Assembly: GCA_965237445.1 (NCBI GenBank)
Contig: OZ250142.1
Span: 1,426,001-1,490,000 of the forward strand
From: G963668185 sp965237445
GTDB taxonomy: Bacteria > Chloroflexota > Dehalococcoidia > Lucifugimonadales > G963668185
Reading direction: 5' to 3'
Length of the DNA stretch: 64,000 bases
The position numbers were made by a program, and so were the translations under genes. A model generated the notes under the pieces. The model did not search any database. It was not told the DNA's origin and was given only the letters and a program-made list of their open reading frames with translations. Shown here piece after piece: positions 25,635 to 34,557 of this stretch (position 1 is the first letter of the stretch; every line of letters begins with the position of its first letter).

Positions 25635-26855
25635 TCATTCGTACCTCAGTGCTTCGATGGGATGCAGCCTCGCCGCTCTCATCGCCGGGTAGATGCCGAA
25701 GAACAGTCCGATTGCCACTGCCACGCCGACCGCCAGCAGGGTGATGTCGGTGCCGACCACGGTCTGGAAGTTCTGCCCGGCCAGCGTCCTGTCGTCCGCG
25801 AACCAGGATACGCCGGCGCCGGCCGCGGCTCCTATCAGCCCGCCGCCCAGGCTGAGCAGTGTGGCCTCGACGATAAACTGGGACAGTATGTCGCTCCGCC
25901 GTGCGCCCATCGCCTTGCGGATGCCGATCTCCCTCGTGCGCTCGGTGACGGACACCATCATGATGTTCATCACGCCGATGCCGCCCACCAGCAGCGAAAT
26001 GCCGGCGATCGCCGACAGGAAGATCGTTAGCGTGCGCCCCGTCTCTTCCACCGTCTCCACCAGCTCATCGGTGCTCGACACGGTAAAGTCGTTCTGGCCC
26101 GTGATCCGATGCCGTATCCGGAGAACCGTCGTGATCTCGCGAATGGCCTGGTCGACCGACACGTCCTCGCGCACCTGGGCCGCTATCGACTGCACCGACA
26201 CGCCGCCCTGTACCGTCCGCACCGGCTCGAACCTGTAGTACAGCGTCGTGATGGGGATTATCACCCGCTCGTCGAAGAAACCGAACCCCTGGCCCACCGG
26301 CTCCAGCACGCCAATCACGGTGAACTGCCGCCCGTTGATGCGCACCGTGCGTCCGGTCGGGTCGCGGTGGCCGAAAAGCTGCTCGGACAGGCTCTCGCCG
26401 AGCACGGCGACGTCCGCTACCGAGCTGACGTGTAGCTGCGAGATGAACTGGCCGGATGCCAGCGAAGCGTTCCGGACGGTCTCGTACTCGGCCGTGACGC
26501 CGACTATCTGCGCGAAGGCCTCCTCGCGGCCGGCCACGATCTGCCCGAACGAGTTGCTTTCCGGCGCCACGGCTCGTACCGTCGAAACAAAGACGGGGTC
26601 CAGGAGAGCGTAGGCGTCCTCCAGCGTCAGCGATGAGCCTTGGAGGCCCTGGAAGCTGTCCGGGTTGATGTAGACGAGGTCTGCTCCCAGTGACTCGATC
26701 CGCGACAGCACCTCCTGTTGAGTCCCCCTGCCGACCGACATCGTGGAAATGACCGCCGCGACGCCGATCACGATGCCCAGCAGCGCGAGGCTCGTGCGCA
26801 GCTTGTTCGCTCCCAGCGAGGATAGGGCGGTCGCTACCACAACGTGCGGTCTCAC
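25635..26855 (-). CDS. MacB-like ABC transporter permease (MacB_PCD/FtsX)
   Basis: A 406-residue type VII ABC permease with one N-terminal membrane helix (SLALLGIVIGVAAVIS). The large periplasmic MacB_PCD domain (about 40-270) carries GADLVYINPDSF and QFTVIGVLEP. Three C-terminal helices form the FtsX domain, with the conserved ERTREIGIRKAMGARR cytoplasmic motif. The family uses mechanotransmission to push periplasmic substrates outward. Its ATG overlaps the stop of the ATPase gene by four bases, so the two are coupled. The frame is intact, in contrast to several neighbours. Confidence 0.92.
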   Translation of the reverse strand: MRPHVVVATALSSLGANKLRTSLALLGIVIGVAAVISTMSVGRGTQQEVLSRIESLGADLVYINPDSFQGLQGSSLTLEDAYALLDPVFVSTVRAVAPESNSFGQIVAGREEAFAQIVGVTAEYETVRNASLASGQFISQLHVSSVADVAVLGESLSEQLFGHRDPTGRTVRINGRQFTVIGVLEPVGQGFGFFDERVIIPITTLYYRFEPVRTVQGGVSVQSIAAQVREDVSVDQAIREITTVLRIRHRITGQNDFTVSSTDELVETVEETGRTLTIFLSAIAGISLLVGGIGVMNIMMVSVTERTREIGIRKAMGARRSDILSQFIVEATLLSLGGGLIGAAAGAGVSWFADDRTLAGQNFQTVVGTDITLLAVGVAVAIGLFFGIYPAMRAARLHPIEALRYE

Positions 26856-27529
26856 GCGCCGGCCGCCCTGTCTTCCACGATTAGGCCGTCCAGCATCGAC
26901 ACCACCCGGCTCGTCTGTTTAGCCAGCACCTGGTCGTGCGTGACCACGAGCACGGAAATGCCCTGTTCGCCGTTGAGCCTCTTGAGGATGTCCATGATCT
27001 CGCCGCTGGATCTGCTGTCCAGGTTCCCGGTCGGCTCATCGGCCAGAAGCAGCGTCGGCTCCTTCACGAGCGCCCTCGCGATTGCCACGCGCTGCTGCTG
27101 CCCGCCGGAAAGCTCGGTCGGCCGGTGGCTCATCCTGTCCGCGAGCCCCACGCGCTCCAGCGCCTCCATCGACCTCTCCCTCACGTTGCGGTGGCTGCCA
27201 TACAGCAGGGGAAGCTCCACGTTGGCGAGCGCGGTCATCCGCGGAAGCAGGTTGTACGTCTGGAACACGAAGCCTATCTTCCGGTTCCTGAGTTCCGCCA
27301 TGCCTGAGTCGTTCATTGCGCCAACGTCATCGCCATCCAGCATGTATGACCCTTCGGTCGGTACGTCGAGACAGCCGATTATGTTCATCAGCGTCGACTT
27401 ACCGGAGCCGCTCGGCCCCATGATCGCGACGAAGCCGCCGCTCCCGATCGAAAGCGTGACGCCCGCCAGCGCCGTCACGTTCACGGTGCCGGTGACGTAG
27501 TGCTTGGTCAGGTTCTCCAGCTCTATCAA
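26852..27529 (-). CDS. MacB/LolD-type ABC transporter ATPase
   Basis: A 225-residue ATP-binding subunit. Walker A is GPSGSGKST, the Q-loop lies in GFVFQTYNLLPR, the signature is LSGGQQQR, Walker B is LLLADEPTGNLD, and the H-loop is VTHDQ. These are typical of the MacB/LolD/FtsE group, and the companion permease confirms the type. Works in the cytoplasm as a dimer with the permease at 25635, energising export. It follows the adaptor gene by 62 bases. Confidence 0.95.
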   Translation of the reverse strand: MIELENLTKHYVTGTVNVTALAGVTLSIGSGGFVAIMGPSGSGKSTLMNIIGCLDVPTEGSYMLDGDDVGAMNDSGMAELRNRKIGFVFQTYNLLPRMTALANVELPLLYGSHRNVRERSMEALERVGLADRMSHRPTELSGGQQQRVAIARALVKEPTLLLADEPTGNLDSRSSGEIMDILKRLNGEQGISVLVVTHDQVLAKQTSRVVSMLDGLIVEDRAAGA

Positions 27530-27591
27530 CGGCGCAGGTCCTTAGGCGTCCGGTACGGATCGAATGCTTGTTGGCGGGCGGATCGCGCTGA

Positions 27592-28992
27592 TCAACGTGG
27601 TGCTCGCTGGATGGACCGGAAGGAGATGCCCGGGCCGCCAAACCCTCCGAAGAATCCGCCCTGCAGGTCCTCTTCCGCTTCCATGATCACGCGTTCGCCC
27701 TCCTCCAGTCCCGATGTGACGGCTACCCAGAAGTCATCGCTGTTGCCCAGCACCACTGCGCGGTCCTCAATCGATCCATCGTCCTTGATCACGCGAACTT
27801 CCGGCTCCTCGAAGCTGCCGAACACCGAGTCCAACGGCACCAGCAGCACTCCCGCATCCATCTGCAGCACCACGCTGGCCACCGCCGTAAGACCTTCCGG
27901 CAGCGACTGGCCCTCCGGCAACGACAGCCGGATGCTGACCGGGTAGGTCACCAGGCCCGTACCCCCTTGCCCCAACTGCTGGCTCGCCGGCCTGGTACCG
28001 ACCTCGTCTACGATGCCCTGGACCGACTGGCCGCCCAGCGCGTCCATCGTCACGAGCGCTGCCGCGCCGGGCTGGAGGAACAGGACGTCAATCTCGTCAA
28101 CATGGCCGTCCATGGCGACCACGGTCGGGTCCACGATCTCCAGCACGGTCTCGCTTGCCGTGACCTTGTCCCCCGGCTCCACGTTCAGCGACGCAATTAC
28201 GCCGGCGAAGGGCGCGGTGATCACCGCCGACTGCAGCGCCGTCTCCGCCGCGACACGGGCGGCGACCGTGGCTTCAACGTCCGCCTCGAGTATGGCGATG
28301 TCAAGCGCATCGGTACCCTGCCCAAGGTCCTCCAGCTTGTCCTTCGCATCGTTGCTCCTGGATTCGGCCAGCGCCAGGCGCTCGGACTTGGCGGCGACTT
28401 CCAGCGCGTCGGGTGCGTCTCCGAGAGCGGCCAGGTCGCTTGCAGCAACGTCTCTCGCGGCGATGGCGGAATCCAGCGCCGCCTGCGCCTGCCCCAGTCC
28501 GGTGGCCTTGACCGCGACTTCCAGCGTGTCGGGTGCGTCCCCAAGCGCGGCCAGGTCGCCCTCAGCCGCGTGCCTTGCGGCCGCAGCCGCCTCCAGGTCC
28601 GCTCGCGCCTGACGGACGTCAGCGTCATGTTGAGCGCCCTGCAGCCTGGTCAGCGCCTTCTCGGCGGCTCTCCAGCTCGTCCCCTGCCCTGGATTACAGC
28701 CTGGCTTAGCCGTCTCGACAGCGTTGCCGCTGTCCGCCGCCACGTTCGCGAGAGCCGACTCGGCCTCTTCCAGCGACTTCCCAGGCGTCCTCGAGTTCCT
28801 GGTAGATGCAGACACCCAGGTATGGTGCGTCGTCGCCGCAGTAGGCCACGATCTTACCCGGATAGAAGTTGAGCCACGCGTACACACGGGCCTCGTCCCA
28901 GGCCGTCGCCGGATCGTCCTGCGGCCGGCCTTCCGTGGAGAGGAACCTGCCAATGTCACGGTACCGCCCGGAAGGGTTGAAGATACGCGCAA
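27592..28992 (-). CDS. HlyD/MacA-family periplasmic adaptor, C-terminal part after frameshift
   Basis: Real coding in this frame starts near 28780 with KSLEEAESALANV. The rest holds the second half of a long alpha-helical hairpin with near-repeats DLAALGDAPDTLEVA and DLAALGDAPDALEVA. Then come the lipoyl/barrel sandwich (VITAPFAGVIASLNVEPGDKV), the beta-barrel and the membrane-proximal domain. It ends in a Gly/Phe-rich tail. Residues before about 28780 in this frame are shadow. The frame joins the N-terminal part at 28706-29977 if one base is removed from the CCC run at 28780-28782. Confidence 0.8.
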   Translation of the reverse strand: MRVSSTLPGGTVTLAGSSPRKAGRRTIRRRPGTRPVCTRGSTSIRVRSWPTAATTHHTWVSASTRNSRTPGKSLEEAESALANVAADSGNAVETAKPGCNPGQGTSWRAAEKALTRLQGAQHDADVRQARADLEAAAAARHAAEGDLAALGDAPDTLEVAVKATGLGQAQAALDSAIAARDVAASDLAALGDAPDALEVAAKSERLALAESRSNDAKDKLEDLGQGTDALDIAILEADVEATVAARVAAETALQSAVITAPFAGVIASLNVEPGDKVTASETVLEIVDPTVVAMDGHVDEIDVLFLQPGAAALVTMDALGGQSVQGIVDEVGTRPASQQLGQGGTGLVTYPVSIRLSLPEGQSLPEGLTAVASVVLQMDAGVLLVPLDSVFGSFEEPEVRVIKDDGSIEDRAVVLGNSDDFWVAVTSGLEEGERVIMEAEEDLQGGFFGGFGGPGISFRSIQRAPR

Positions 28993-29977
28993 GGTCTATT
29001 CCCCATCCGGCGATCAGCTCATCCGGCGGGACGCTGAGTTGGTCGGCGTCCAGTTCTATTCCCAGCCAGGAGTCGAACAGGTCACCGTAATCGGCCTCGG
29101 CATCGTCCTTGGCTTCCTGTGCGTCGTCCACTTCGTCGCGGTCCCTGTCTTCGGCCAGCGTCAGGTTGTTGCGGGCGTTCGCGAGCGCTCGCTGCGCAGA
29201 GGCAACGTCGCTGGCGGCGTCTGCCTGAAGCTCCTCCGTGGGGAGCGACAGGTCGTCGAGCCGTTCCTTGGCCGCCAGCCATGCCACCTCGGCATCGGCG
29301 GCCTCTGACTTCGCCTTCGCGAGCGCCTCGGCATGCGCTTCGGCCATGCTGTCGAGTTCCGACTGGGCAGCTTGGAGGGCGAGTCTCGCATTGGCTACGT
29401 TCGCGAAGGCGTCTGCCATCGCGGCCCTCGCCCTCGTAAGCGCATCTGCGTGGTCGCCGGACATCCCGTCGAGTTCCGTCCGGGCGGACTGCACCGCCAG
29501 TTCCGCGTCCGCCAGATCGGACTTGGCCTGCGCGAGTTGAAGACCGGTGGCCCCGGCCCGTGCCGACGCCAGCTCCTCCTCTGCGTCGCGAACGTCTCGC
29601 AGCGCCTTGACGAGTTCCGCTTCCAGTTGGGCCACGGTCTCCGCGTCCAGCGCCACGAGAACCGCTCCCGCCGGCACCGTCTGCCCTTCGCTGACCATCA
29701 CGCGGCCGACGATGAACGTGCCTTCGATTCCCGCCTCGGTCCCGAATCTCAGGGCCTCGCGTTCCGGGTACACCAGGTTCCCTGAGAGTGACACGTCGTT
29801 CACTAGGTCGCCTCTGCTGACCGGCACGACCTGCTGGCCCTCTTCCAGCGTGGACTCGCCATCGGACGCGGACAGGTACACGCTCACCGCGGTCCCGCCC
29901 GCGCCGAGCATCAGGGCCGCCAACACGGTGATCTGCCACGGGCGAAGCGATCTGAGGGGTCTCAATAGCTGCAGCAT
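28706..29977 (-). CDS. HlyD/MacA-family periplasmic adaptor, N-terminal part before frameshift
   Basis: Begins at ATG 29977 with a basic tail and one membrane anchor (ITVLAALMLGAGGTAVSVYL). The first half-barrel follows (VSRGDLVNDVSLSGNLVYP), then EGQTVPAGAVLVALD (lipoyl half-motif). A long coiled coil rich in Ala/Glu/Asp covers about residues 110-300. A compact non-coiled segment then appears (about 300-395, with WLGIELDADQLSVPP and YCGDDAPYLGVC). True coding ends near 28780, where the next frame continues. As MFP adaptor it would join the ABC pump to an outer channel or envelope layer. First gene of the export operon. Confidence 0.8.
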   Translation of the reverse strand: MLQLLRPLRSLRPWQITVLAALMLGAGGTAVSVYLSASDGESTLEEGQQVVPVSRGDLVNDVSLSGNLVYPEREALRFGTEAGIEGTFIVGRVMVSEGQTVPAGAVLVALDAETVAQLEAELVKALRDVRDAEEELASARAGATGLQLAQAKSDLADAELAVQSARTELDGMSGDHADALTRARAAMADAFANVANARLALQAAQSELDSMAEAHAEALAKAKSEAADAEVAWLAAKERLDDLSLPTEELQADAASDVASAQRALANARNNLTLAEDRDRDEVDDAQEAKDDAEADYGDLFDSWLGIELDADQLSVPPDELIAGWGIDLARIFNPSGRYRDIGRFLSTEGRPQDDPATAWDEARVYAWLNFYPGKIVAYCGDDAPYLGVCIYQELEDAWEVAGRGRVGSRERGGGQRQRCRDG

Positions 29978-30105
29978 AGGATGACTGACCTCGTAGAAGG
30001 GCGGCGCCTTCGCGGATATGGGTTTCCGGGACTTACAGCCGCCAACCTAGCCCCGCACTGTCAAGAAAGTATGAACTCGGCAACCTGTCTCGCAACCTTC
30101 TTGCC

Positions 30106-30140
30106 CCTTCCCCAGTCTGCTGGGGAAGGTCGGGATGGGG
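30106..30140. repeat. Dispersed palindromic repeat, copy 1
   Basis: Perfect arms CCTTCCCCAG and CTGGGGAAGG around loop TCTG, followed by TCGGGATGGGG. Nearly the same element occurs at 39329-39363, with a partial copy at 30910-30925. It is non-coding and looks like a REP/small mobile palindrome. Confidence 0.8.
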
Positions 30141-30176
30141 CCAACACAGGTTGCCTTCCCGAACGGCGAGGAATCC

Positions 30177-30650
30177 CTACTCTTCCTCCCTCGATCCCAG
30201 GTCCAGCACAATGTGCCACTCCTCCTCCGTTACCGGCTGCACCGAGAGCCTGGAGTTCTTGACGAGCACCATCTCTTCGAGTCCCGGCGTGTTCCTGATC
30301 TCCTTTAGAGTGACGGGCCGGCCCAGCCGCTCCTTGGCCTGGATGTCCACCATGAACCAAAGCGGCTTGTCCGGCGTGCTGCGCGGGTCGGGATGCTGCG
30401 CGTCCGGGTCCCACGCGGTATCGTCCGGGTACGCCTCCTCGACCACGGCCGCCAGCCCGACCACTGCCGTTGGCTTGGCCTGCGAGTGGTAGAACAGCAC
30501 CTCGTCGCCCACCTTCATCGCCTGCATGTTGTTTCGGGCCTGGTAGTTGCGGACCCCGTCCCACTCGGAGACTCCGTCCTCTTCATTCGTCAGATCGTCA
30601 AAGGAGTAGTCGGACGGCTCGGATTTTATCAACCAGTATCTCTTTGTCAT
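30177..30650 (-). CDS. EVE domain-containing protein
   Basis: A 157-residue single EVE (PUA-like) domain, starting with the family hallmark RYWLIKSEPSDYSFDDL. It continues with WDGVRNYQARNNMQAMKVGDEVLFYHS, where the ligand pocket lies. EVE/YTH-like folds bind modified bases in DNA or RNA, and stand-alone EVE proteins are often linked to restriction or translation genes. No such gene adjoins it here; a decayed mrr lies about 3 kb away. ATG start at 30650. Cytoplasmic, with no regulatory site recognised. Confidence 0.92.
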   Translation of the reverse strand: MTKRYWLIKSEPSDYSFDDLTNEEDGVSEWDGVRNYQARNNMQAMKVGDEVLFYHSQAKPTAVVGLAAVVEEAYPDDTAWDPDAQHPDPRSTPDKPLWFMVDIQAKERLGRPVTLKEIRNTPGLEEMVLVKNSRLSVQPVTEEEWHIVLDLGSREEE

Positions 30651-30995
30651 TGGCTCTCATGGACCTCCGGGAACGGCTACGAACAGAATTCTATAGCAGG
30701 CAGGTACGCTGTTGGAGGCCGTGTTGCCCCACGTTTCTGTCAGGCTTGGTAGTCTTCGCATGCGAAGGCAGGAACACGTACCTCTTCCGCAGTCTACTGA
30801 GACCTTTGCACAACCCCCGGCAACTCCAAGAGAAGGGCCACAAAATCTCTTCTCCCCTACGTGGAAGAGGGATAGGGTGAGGGGGATTCGGCGAGTTACG
30901 CAAACGTCTCAGTCTGCTGGGGAAGAGCCTGCCCCGAGTCCCCCGTGGGGCTGGGATGGGGTATCCGCGCTTTCAGCTACGAACAGTTACCGCCC
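30651..30995. other. Repeat-rich intergenic region between EVE and prfA genes
   Basis: No gene. It holds a REP-like block at about 30846-30886 (CTTCTCCCCTACGTGGAAG, then GGGTGAGGGGG), the half palindrome AGTCTGCTGGGGAAG at 30911-30925, and AGAGCCTGCCCCG at 30924-30936, a unit also found at 37873. Small frames here, such as one reading PNPPHPIPLPRRGE, are typical translations of such repeats. Confidence 0.7.
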
Positions 30996-32066
30996 TCACG
31001 CCTCCACGGCCTCCAGGTTCATCTCCTGCTCCCTCCGTATCAGCGCGTCGATCAGGGGTTCAACCTCCCCGTCCAGCACAGCGTCCAGGTTATGGAGTGT
31101 GAGCCTGACGCGATGGTCCGTTACGCGCCGCTCAGGAAAATTGTACGTGCGCACGCGTTGGGACCGGTCACCGGTGCCCACCTGCGCCCGCCGCGCCTCG
31201 GTCGTCTCGCGCTGCTGCCGCTCCACCTCGCGCGCAAGGACGCGGGCGCGAAGCACGGCCATCGCCTTCTCCCGGTTCTTGTGCTGCGACGATTCGTCCT
31301 GGCACGTGGCGACGATACCCGTCGGCTTGTGCGTTATCCGCACCGCTGTTGCTACCTTTTGGACGTTCTGCCCCCCGTGCCCGCTGGCGTGGTAGATGTC
31401 GGTCTGTATGTCCTCCGGCAAGATCTCCACGTCCACCTCCTCAGCCTCCGGGAGCACCGCCACCGTGGCCGCGGAAGTGTGGATACGCCCGCTGGACTCC
31501 GTTGTCGGCACGCGCTGGACCCTGTGCGTCCCGCTCTCGTGCTTCAGCCGGCTGAATGCGCCACCGCCCCTGACCATGAGCACGATCTCCTTCATTCCGC
31601 CAATGCCGGTCCTGCTGGCGTCCATGATCTCGATCTTCCAGCCCTGGCCCTGTGCGTACCTCGAGTACATTCGGTAAAGGTCGGCCACGAACAGAGCGGC
31701 CTCGTCTCCGCCTGTCCCGGCGCGGACCTCCATCATCACGTTCTTCTCGTCGTTGGGGTCTTTCGGAATCAGCGCTACTCTCAGGGCTTGCTCGATTTTG
31801 GCGCGCTGTGCCTCCAACTCGTCCAGCTCTTCCCGTGCGAGCGCGCCCATTTCCTGGTCCGTTTCCTCTCGGATCAGCGCCGTGGTCTCTTCTATCTCAT
31901 GGAGCACCTTCCGGTACTCGGTGGACAGGGAAGCTATCTGGCGTATCGATGCCTGCTCCCGCGCCAGTTTCTGTACCCTGGTGTAGTCTACCGATACGGC
32001 CGGATCGGCCAGGAGCCTGTCAATCTCCTCGTACCGTCGCTCAACGGTTGTCAGCTTTTCGAGCAT
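30996..32066 (-). CDS. prfA: Peptide chain release factor 1
   Basis: Terminates translation at UAA and UAG. At 356 residues it is family-sized. It shows the catalytic GGQ in GHGGQNVQK and the codon-recognition region RVPTTESSGRIHTSA, where the P-x-T motif reads PTT. The C-terminal block RTYNFPERRVTDHRV is also present. The glutamine of GGQ would be methylated by PrmC, whose gene is not in the window. ATG at 32066 lies 19 bases after hisS, indicating an operon. Confidence 0.97.
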   Translation of the reverse strand: MLEKLTTVERRYEEIDRLLADPAVSVDYTRVQKLAREQASIRQIASLSTEYRKVLHEIEETTALIREETDQEMGALAREELDELEAQRAKIEQALRVALIPKDPNDEKNVMMEVRAGTGGDEAALFVADLYRMYSRYAQGQGWKIEIMDASRTGIGGMKEIVLMVRGGGAFSRLKHESGTHRVQRVPTTESSGRIHTSAATVAVLPEAEEVDVEILPEDIQTDIYHASGHGGQNVQKVATAVRITHKPTGIVATCQDESSQHKNREKAMAVLRARVLAREVERQQRETTEARRAQVGTGDRSQRVRTYNFPERRVTDHRVRLTLHNLDAVLDGEVEPLIDALIRREQEMNLEAVEA

Positions 32067-32085
32067 CGATTTACACGCGCCTCCG

Positions 32086-33342
32086 TTATCTGTCCTGCCG
32101 CACCGACGCCGCCACGCTCCCGGCAGGAACGTCTTGTTGGCTCCCGTCCGACATTCGTCGCAGCACGTACGAGCCGGACTTGAGCTCGTTCTCGCCGATG
32201 ATCAACGCGTGCGTGGCCTGCGACGACGACGCGTACCGCATCTGCGCGCGGAGGCTCCGGCCGGCGGGCGCGAGAACCGCGGCTATCCCCTCGCTTCGCA
32301 GTCGCGACGCCTCCTCGATGCCCGCAAGCGCCGCATCCGCGCCGAGGTTGGCGATGACCACCTTCGGTTGGGCCGCCTCTTCCGTTGCCTTGCCCAGCGC
32401 CCGCACCGCCTCGAGCGCTCGTTCGATCCCCATGCCGAACCCCATACCGGGCGTGGGCCCGCCGTCGAGCTCTTCGACGAGGCCGTCGTAACGGCCACCG
32501 CCGACCATCGTGCTCGTGCGCCCTCCGACGGGCGGCACGATCTCGAACACCGTCCGCGTGTAGTAGTCGAAGCCCCTGACCAGCGTGTGTTCGATCTTCG
32601 GCGACAGTCCGGCGGCCGCGAGGCACCCGTTCAGTTCCTGCCAGTGGGCCTCGCACTCACCGCACAGGTAATCGATCATGTGCGGCGCGGTCTCCACAAC
32701 CGGCTGGCAGGACTCCTGCTTGCAGTCCAGCAGCCGCAGTGGATTTCGCACCAGTCGCCGTATGCAGTCCTCGCAGAGTGTCTCTTCATGCTTCCGGTAG
32801 TGGGCCTGAAGCTCACTGACGTAGGGAGGCCTGCACTTGGCGTCACCGATCGAGTTCACGAGCAGCGACAGGCCGGTTAGGCCGAGCGACTCCAGGAAGC
32901 GCCAGCCGAGCTCGATCACCTCGGCGTCAACCGGCGCGCCCGCGTCGCCCAGCGCCTCGATGCCAAACTGGTGGTGCTGCCTGTACCGCCCCGATTGCGG
33001 CCGCTCGTAGCGGAAGATCGGGCAGATGTAGTATGTCCTCACCGGCTGCGGCAGGTTGTGCATTCCGTGCTGGATGTACGCGCGGACAACCGAGGCAGTG
33101 CCCTCCGGCCGAAGCGTCAGCAGGTCGCCGCCGCGGTCTTTAAACGTGTAAGTTTCCTTCTCGACGATGTCCGTGACCTCACCGATCCCACGCGCAAACA
33201 CGCGGGCGTCCTCAAACTGCGGCGTGTCGATCCGGCCGTACCCGAACAGCGCGGCGATCTCCGATGCCCTGCGCTCGAACGACCTCCATGCCGGCTGGTC
33301 GTCCGGCAGTATGTCAAACGTGCCTCTAGGTGACGTGAACAA
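32086..33342 (-). CDS. hisS: Histidyl-tRNA synthetase
   Basis: Class II synthetase of 418 residues. Motif 1 region PRGTFDILPDD, motif 2 TLRPEGTASVVRAYIQH, the histidine-A loop LVRGFDYYTRTVFEI and motif 3 in VGGGRYDGLVEELDG with GMGFGMGIERAL. The C-terminal anticodon-binding domain is present. The start is TTG at 33342, giving MFTSPRGT as in homologues. Upstream gene of a two-gene unit with prfA. Confidence 0.97.
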   Translation of the reverse strand: MFTSPRGTFDILPDDQPAWRSFERRASEIAALFGYGRIDTPQFEDARVFARGIGEVTDIVEKETYTFKDRGGDLLTLRPEGTASVVRAYIQHGMHNLPQPVRTYYICPIFRYERPQSGRYRQHHQFGIEALGDAGAPVDAEVIELGWRFLESLGLTGLSLLVNSIGDAKCRPPYVSELQAHYRKHEETLCEDCIRRLVRNPLRLLDCKQESCQPVVETAPHMIDYLCGECEAHWQELNGCLAAAGLSPKIEHTLVRGFDYYTRTVFEIVPPVGGRTSTMVGGGRYDGLVEELDGGPTPGMGFGMGIERALEAVRALGKATEEAAQPKVVIANLGADAALAGIEEASRLRSEGIAAVLAPAGRSLRAQMRYASSSQATHALIIGENELKSGSYVLRRMSDGSQQDVPAGSVAASVRQDR

Positions 33343-33506
33343 TCGCGTGTGGGCTCCTGGGGGCTAACTTAGTCTTAGGTACTCTCAGATGCTAAAGGTA
33401 GCACTCAAGACCTGTTGGACTGGTGCCATTAGGTTTCAACGGTTCTAATCAGTCAATAGGTGAAACTGACTTTGACCTCTCGGTGCACTGCGGTCGCCCA
33501 ATCTTG

Positions 33507-34377
33507 TCAGATAGTCTCAAACCACCCCGCATCAACCTCAACAACTTCAACCATCCTCGTGGTAACGCCCAACCCTAACTCCTTAATCTTGTTGACAAGC
33601 AGACCGCCATCTATGAGGTCAATTGGAGGTGCTCCGTCTCTGGTTGCCTCGTTGTGCGCTTTCAGCTGTGAACTGACCGGTTGTCATGATTAGGCCCTTA
33701 TCGGCACGCCCTTGCATTGCTCCGCGAAAGTCCCTAATTGTCGGTGCTCCGACGCTGCCCTTGTACCTCTTGCATTGAAACACAACTGGAAAGCTGATGA
33801 GGCCCGCTAGTCGGATAAATCCGTGACCATCTATGCCCCCATCACTTGAGCGTCCCGTAACCTCAACCTCGATAAAGCCGGACTTATTCAGTATTTCCTG
33901 GCACAACCGCTCGAAAGCTCTCGGATCCATTCACGTCTAAGGAGGTCCAACAACTCACTTTGCCAATGCGGATCACCATCTGAATAGATCAGCACTTTGC
34001 TCGGCGATGCGAGTCTTGGAGGACTCTGGAAATCGCCTGACACTCGTCTTTTGAATCACATCACTTACGTCCAGAGTCTCAGTATTTTGCCCCAGTTCGG
34101 TGAGAGTCCAGATGCCTGGTTTGAGGTTGTTGATGAGGCCATACTTTTTAAGGAATGTCCTAGTCCACCCAAGCTCGTAGGACAGTTTGGATTGCTTCCC
34201 ATCTGTATGGCGGGTTATTGCGGCCCTTGGTGACAAGCCCATGTCTTTGACGACTTGAGCGTGCATCTCGTCGATAGTCGCGCGTCCTCCCAATGAATGA
34301 AGAGCGCGGAGTGCAGGATTCATGAGCTCTGTTCGCGATGGCGCACTCTGCTGGCTGTGGTCAGATGACACTTCCAT
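33507..34377 (-). pseudogene. mrr: Mrr-type restriction endonuclease, decayed by frameshifts
   Basis: The N-terminal winged-helix Mrr_N domain is open from ATG 34377 to a stop at 33973. Coding then moves to a second frame (DGDPHWQSELLDLLRR) and to a third at 33930 with the nuclease core DPRAFERLCQEIL, SDGGIDGHG and FQCKRYKG, the PD-(D/E)xK residues. After TAESAQ another shift leads to REATRDGAPPIDLIDGG and a stop at 33507. Stitched together it is a full Mrr protein of about 290 residues. Three frameshifts make a functional enzyme very unlikely. Mrr cuts methylated DNA; no partner methylase is nearby. Confidence 0.85.
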
Positions 34378-34557
34378 AGGCCCTTTCCCGACTACAGGAT
34401 CTTGTTGTTGGAATTGGCGAAAGCTCGCCAGCGCAACGGTGATTCATCTATGTCTCTCTAGCCGCACTGGTGTACTTGAGGCGCTGTGCTCTCAAGCCTC
34501 AGCCAGAATACCGTTTGACCTAATTCTGAAACATTCCCCTGCGGCATGCGCGCCGCT

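Noticed and set aside
30691..30903. Minus-strand frame reading PNPPHPIPLPRRGE
   Set aside because: Typical translation of a REP-type repeat and not a protein gene.
31480..31530. PTT in place of PAT in release factor 1 as a sign of changed stop-codon use
   Set aside because: The middle residue of the P-x-T motif varies naturally among RF1 proteins; UGA serves as a normal stop in many genes here.
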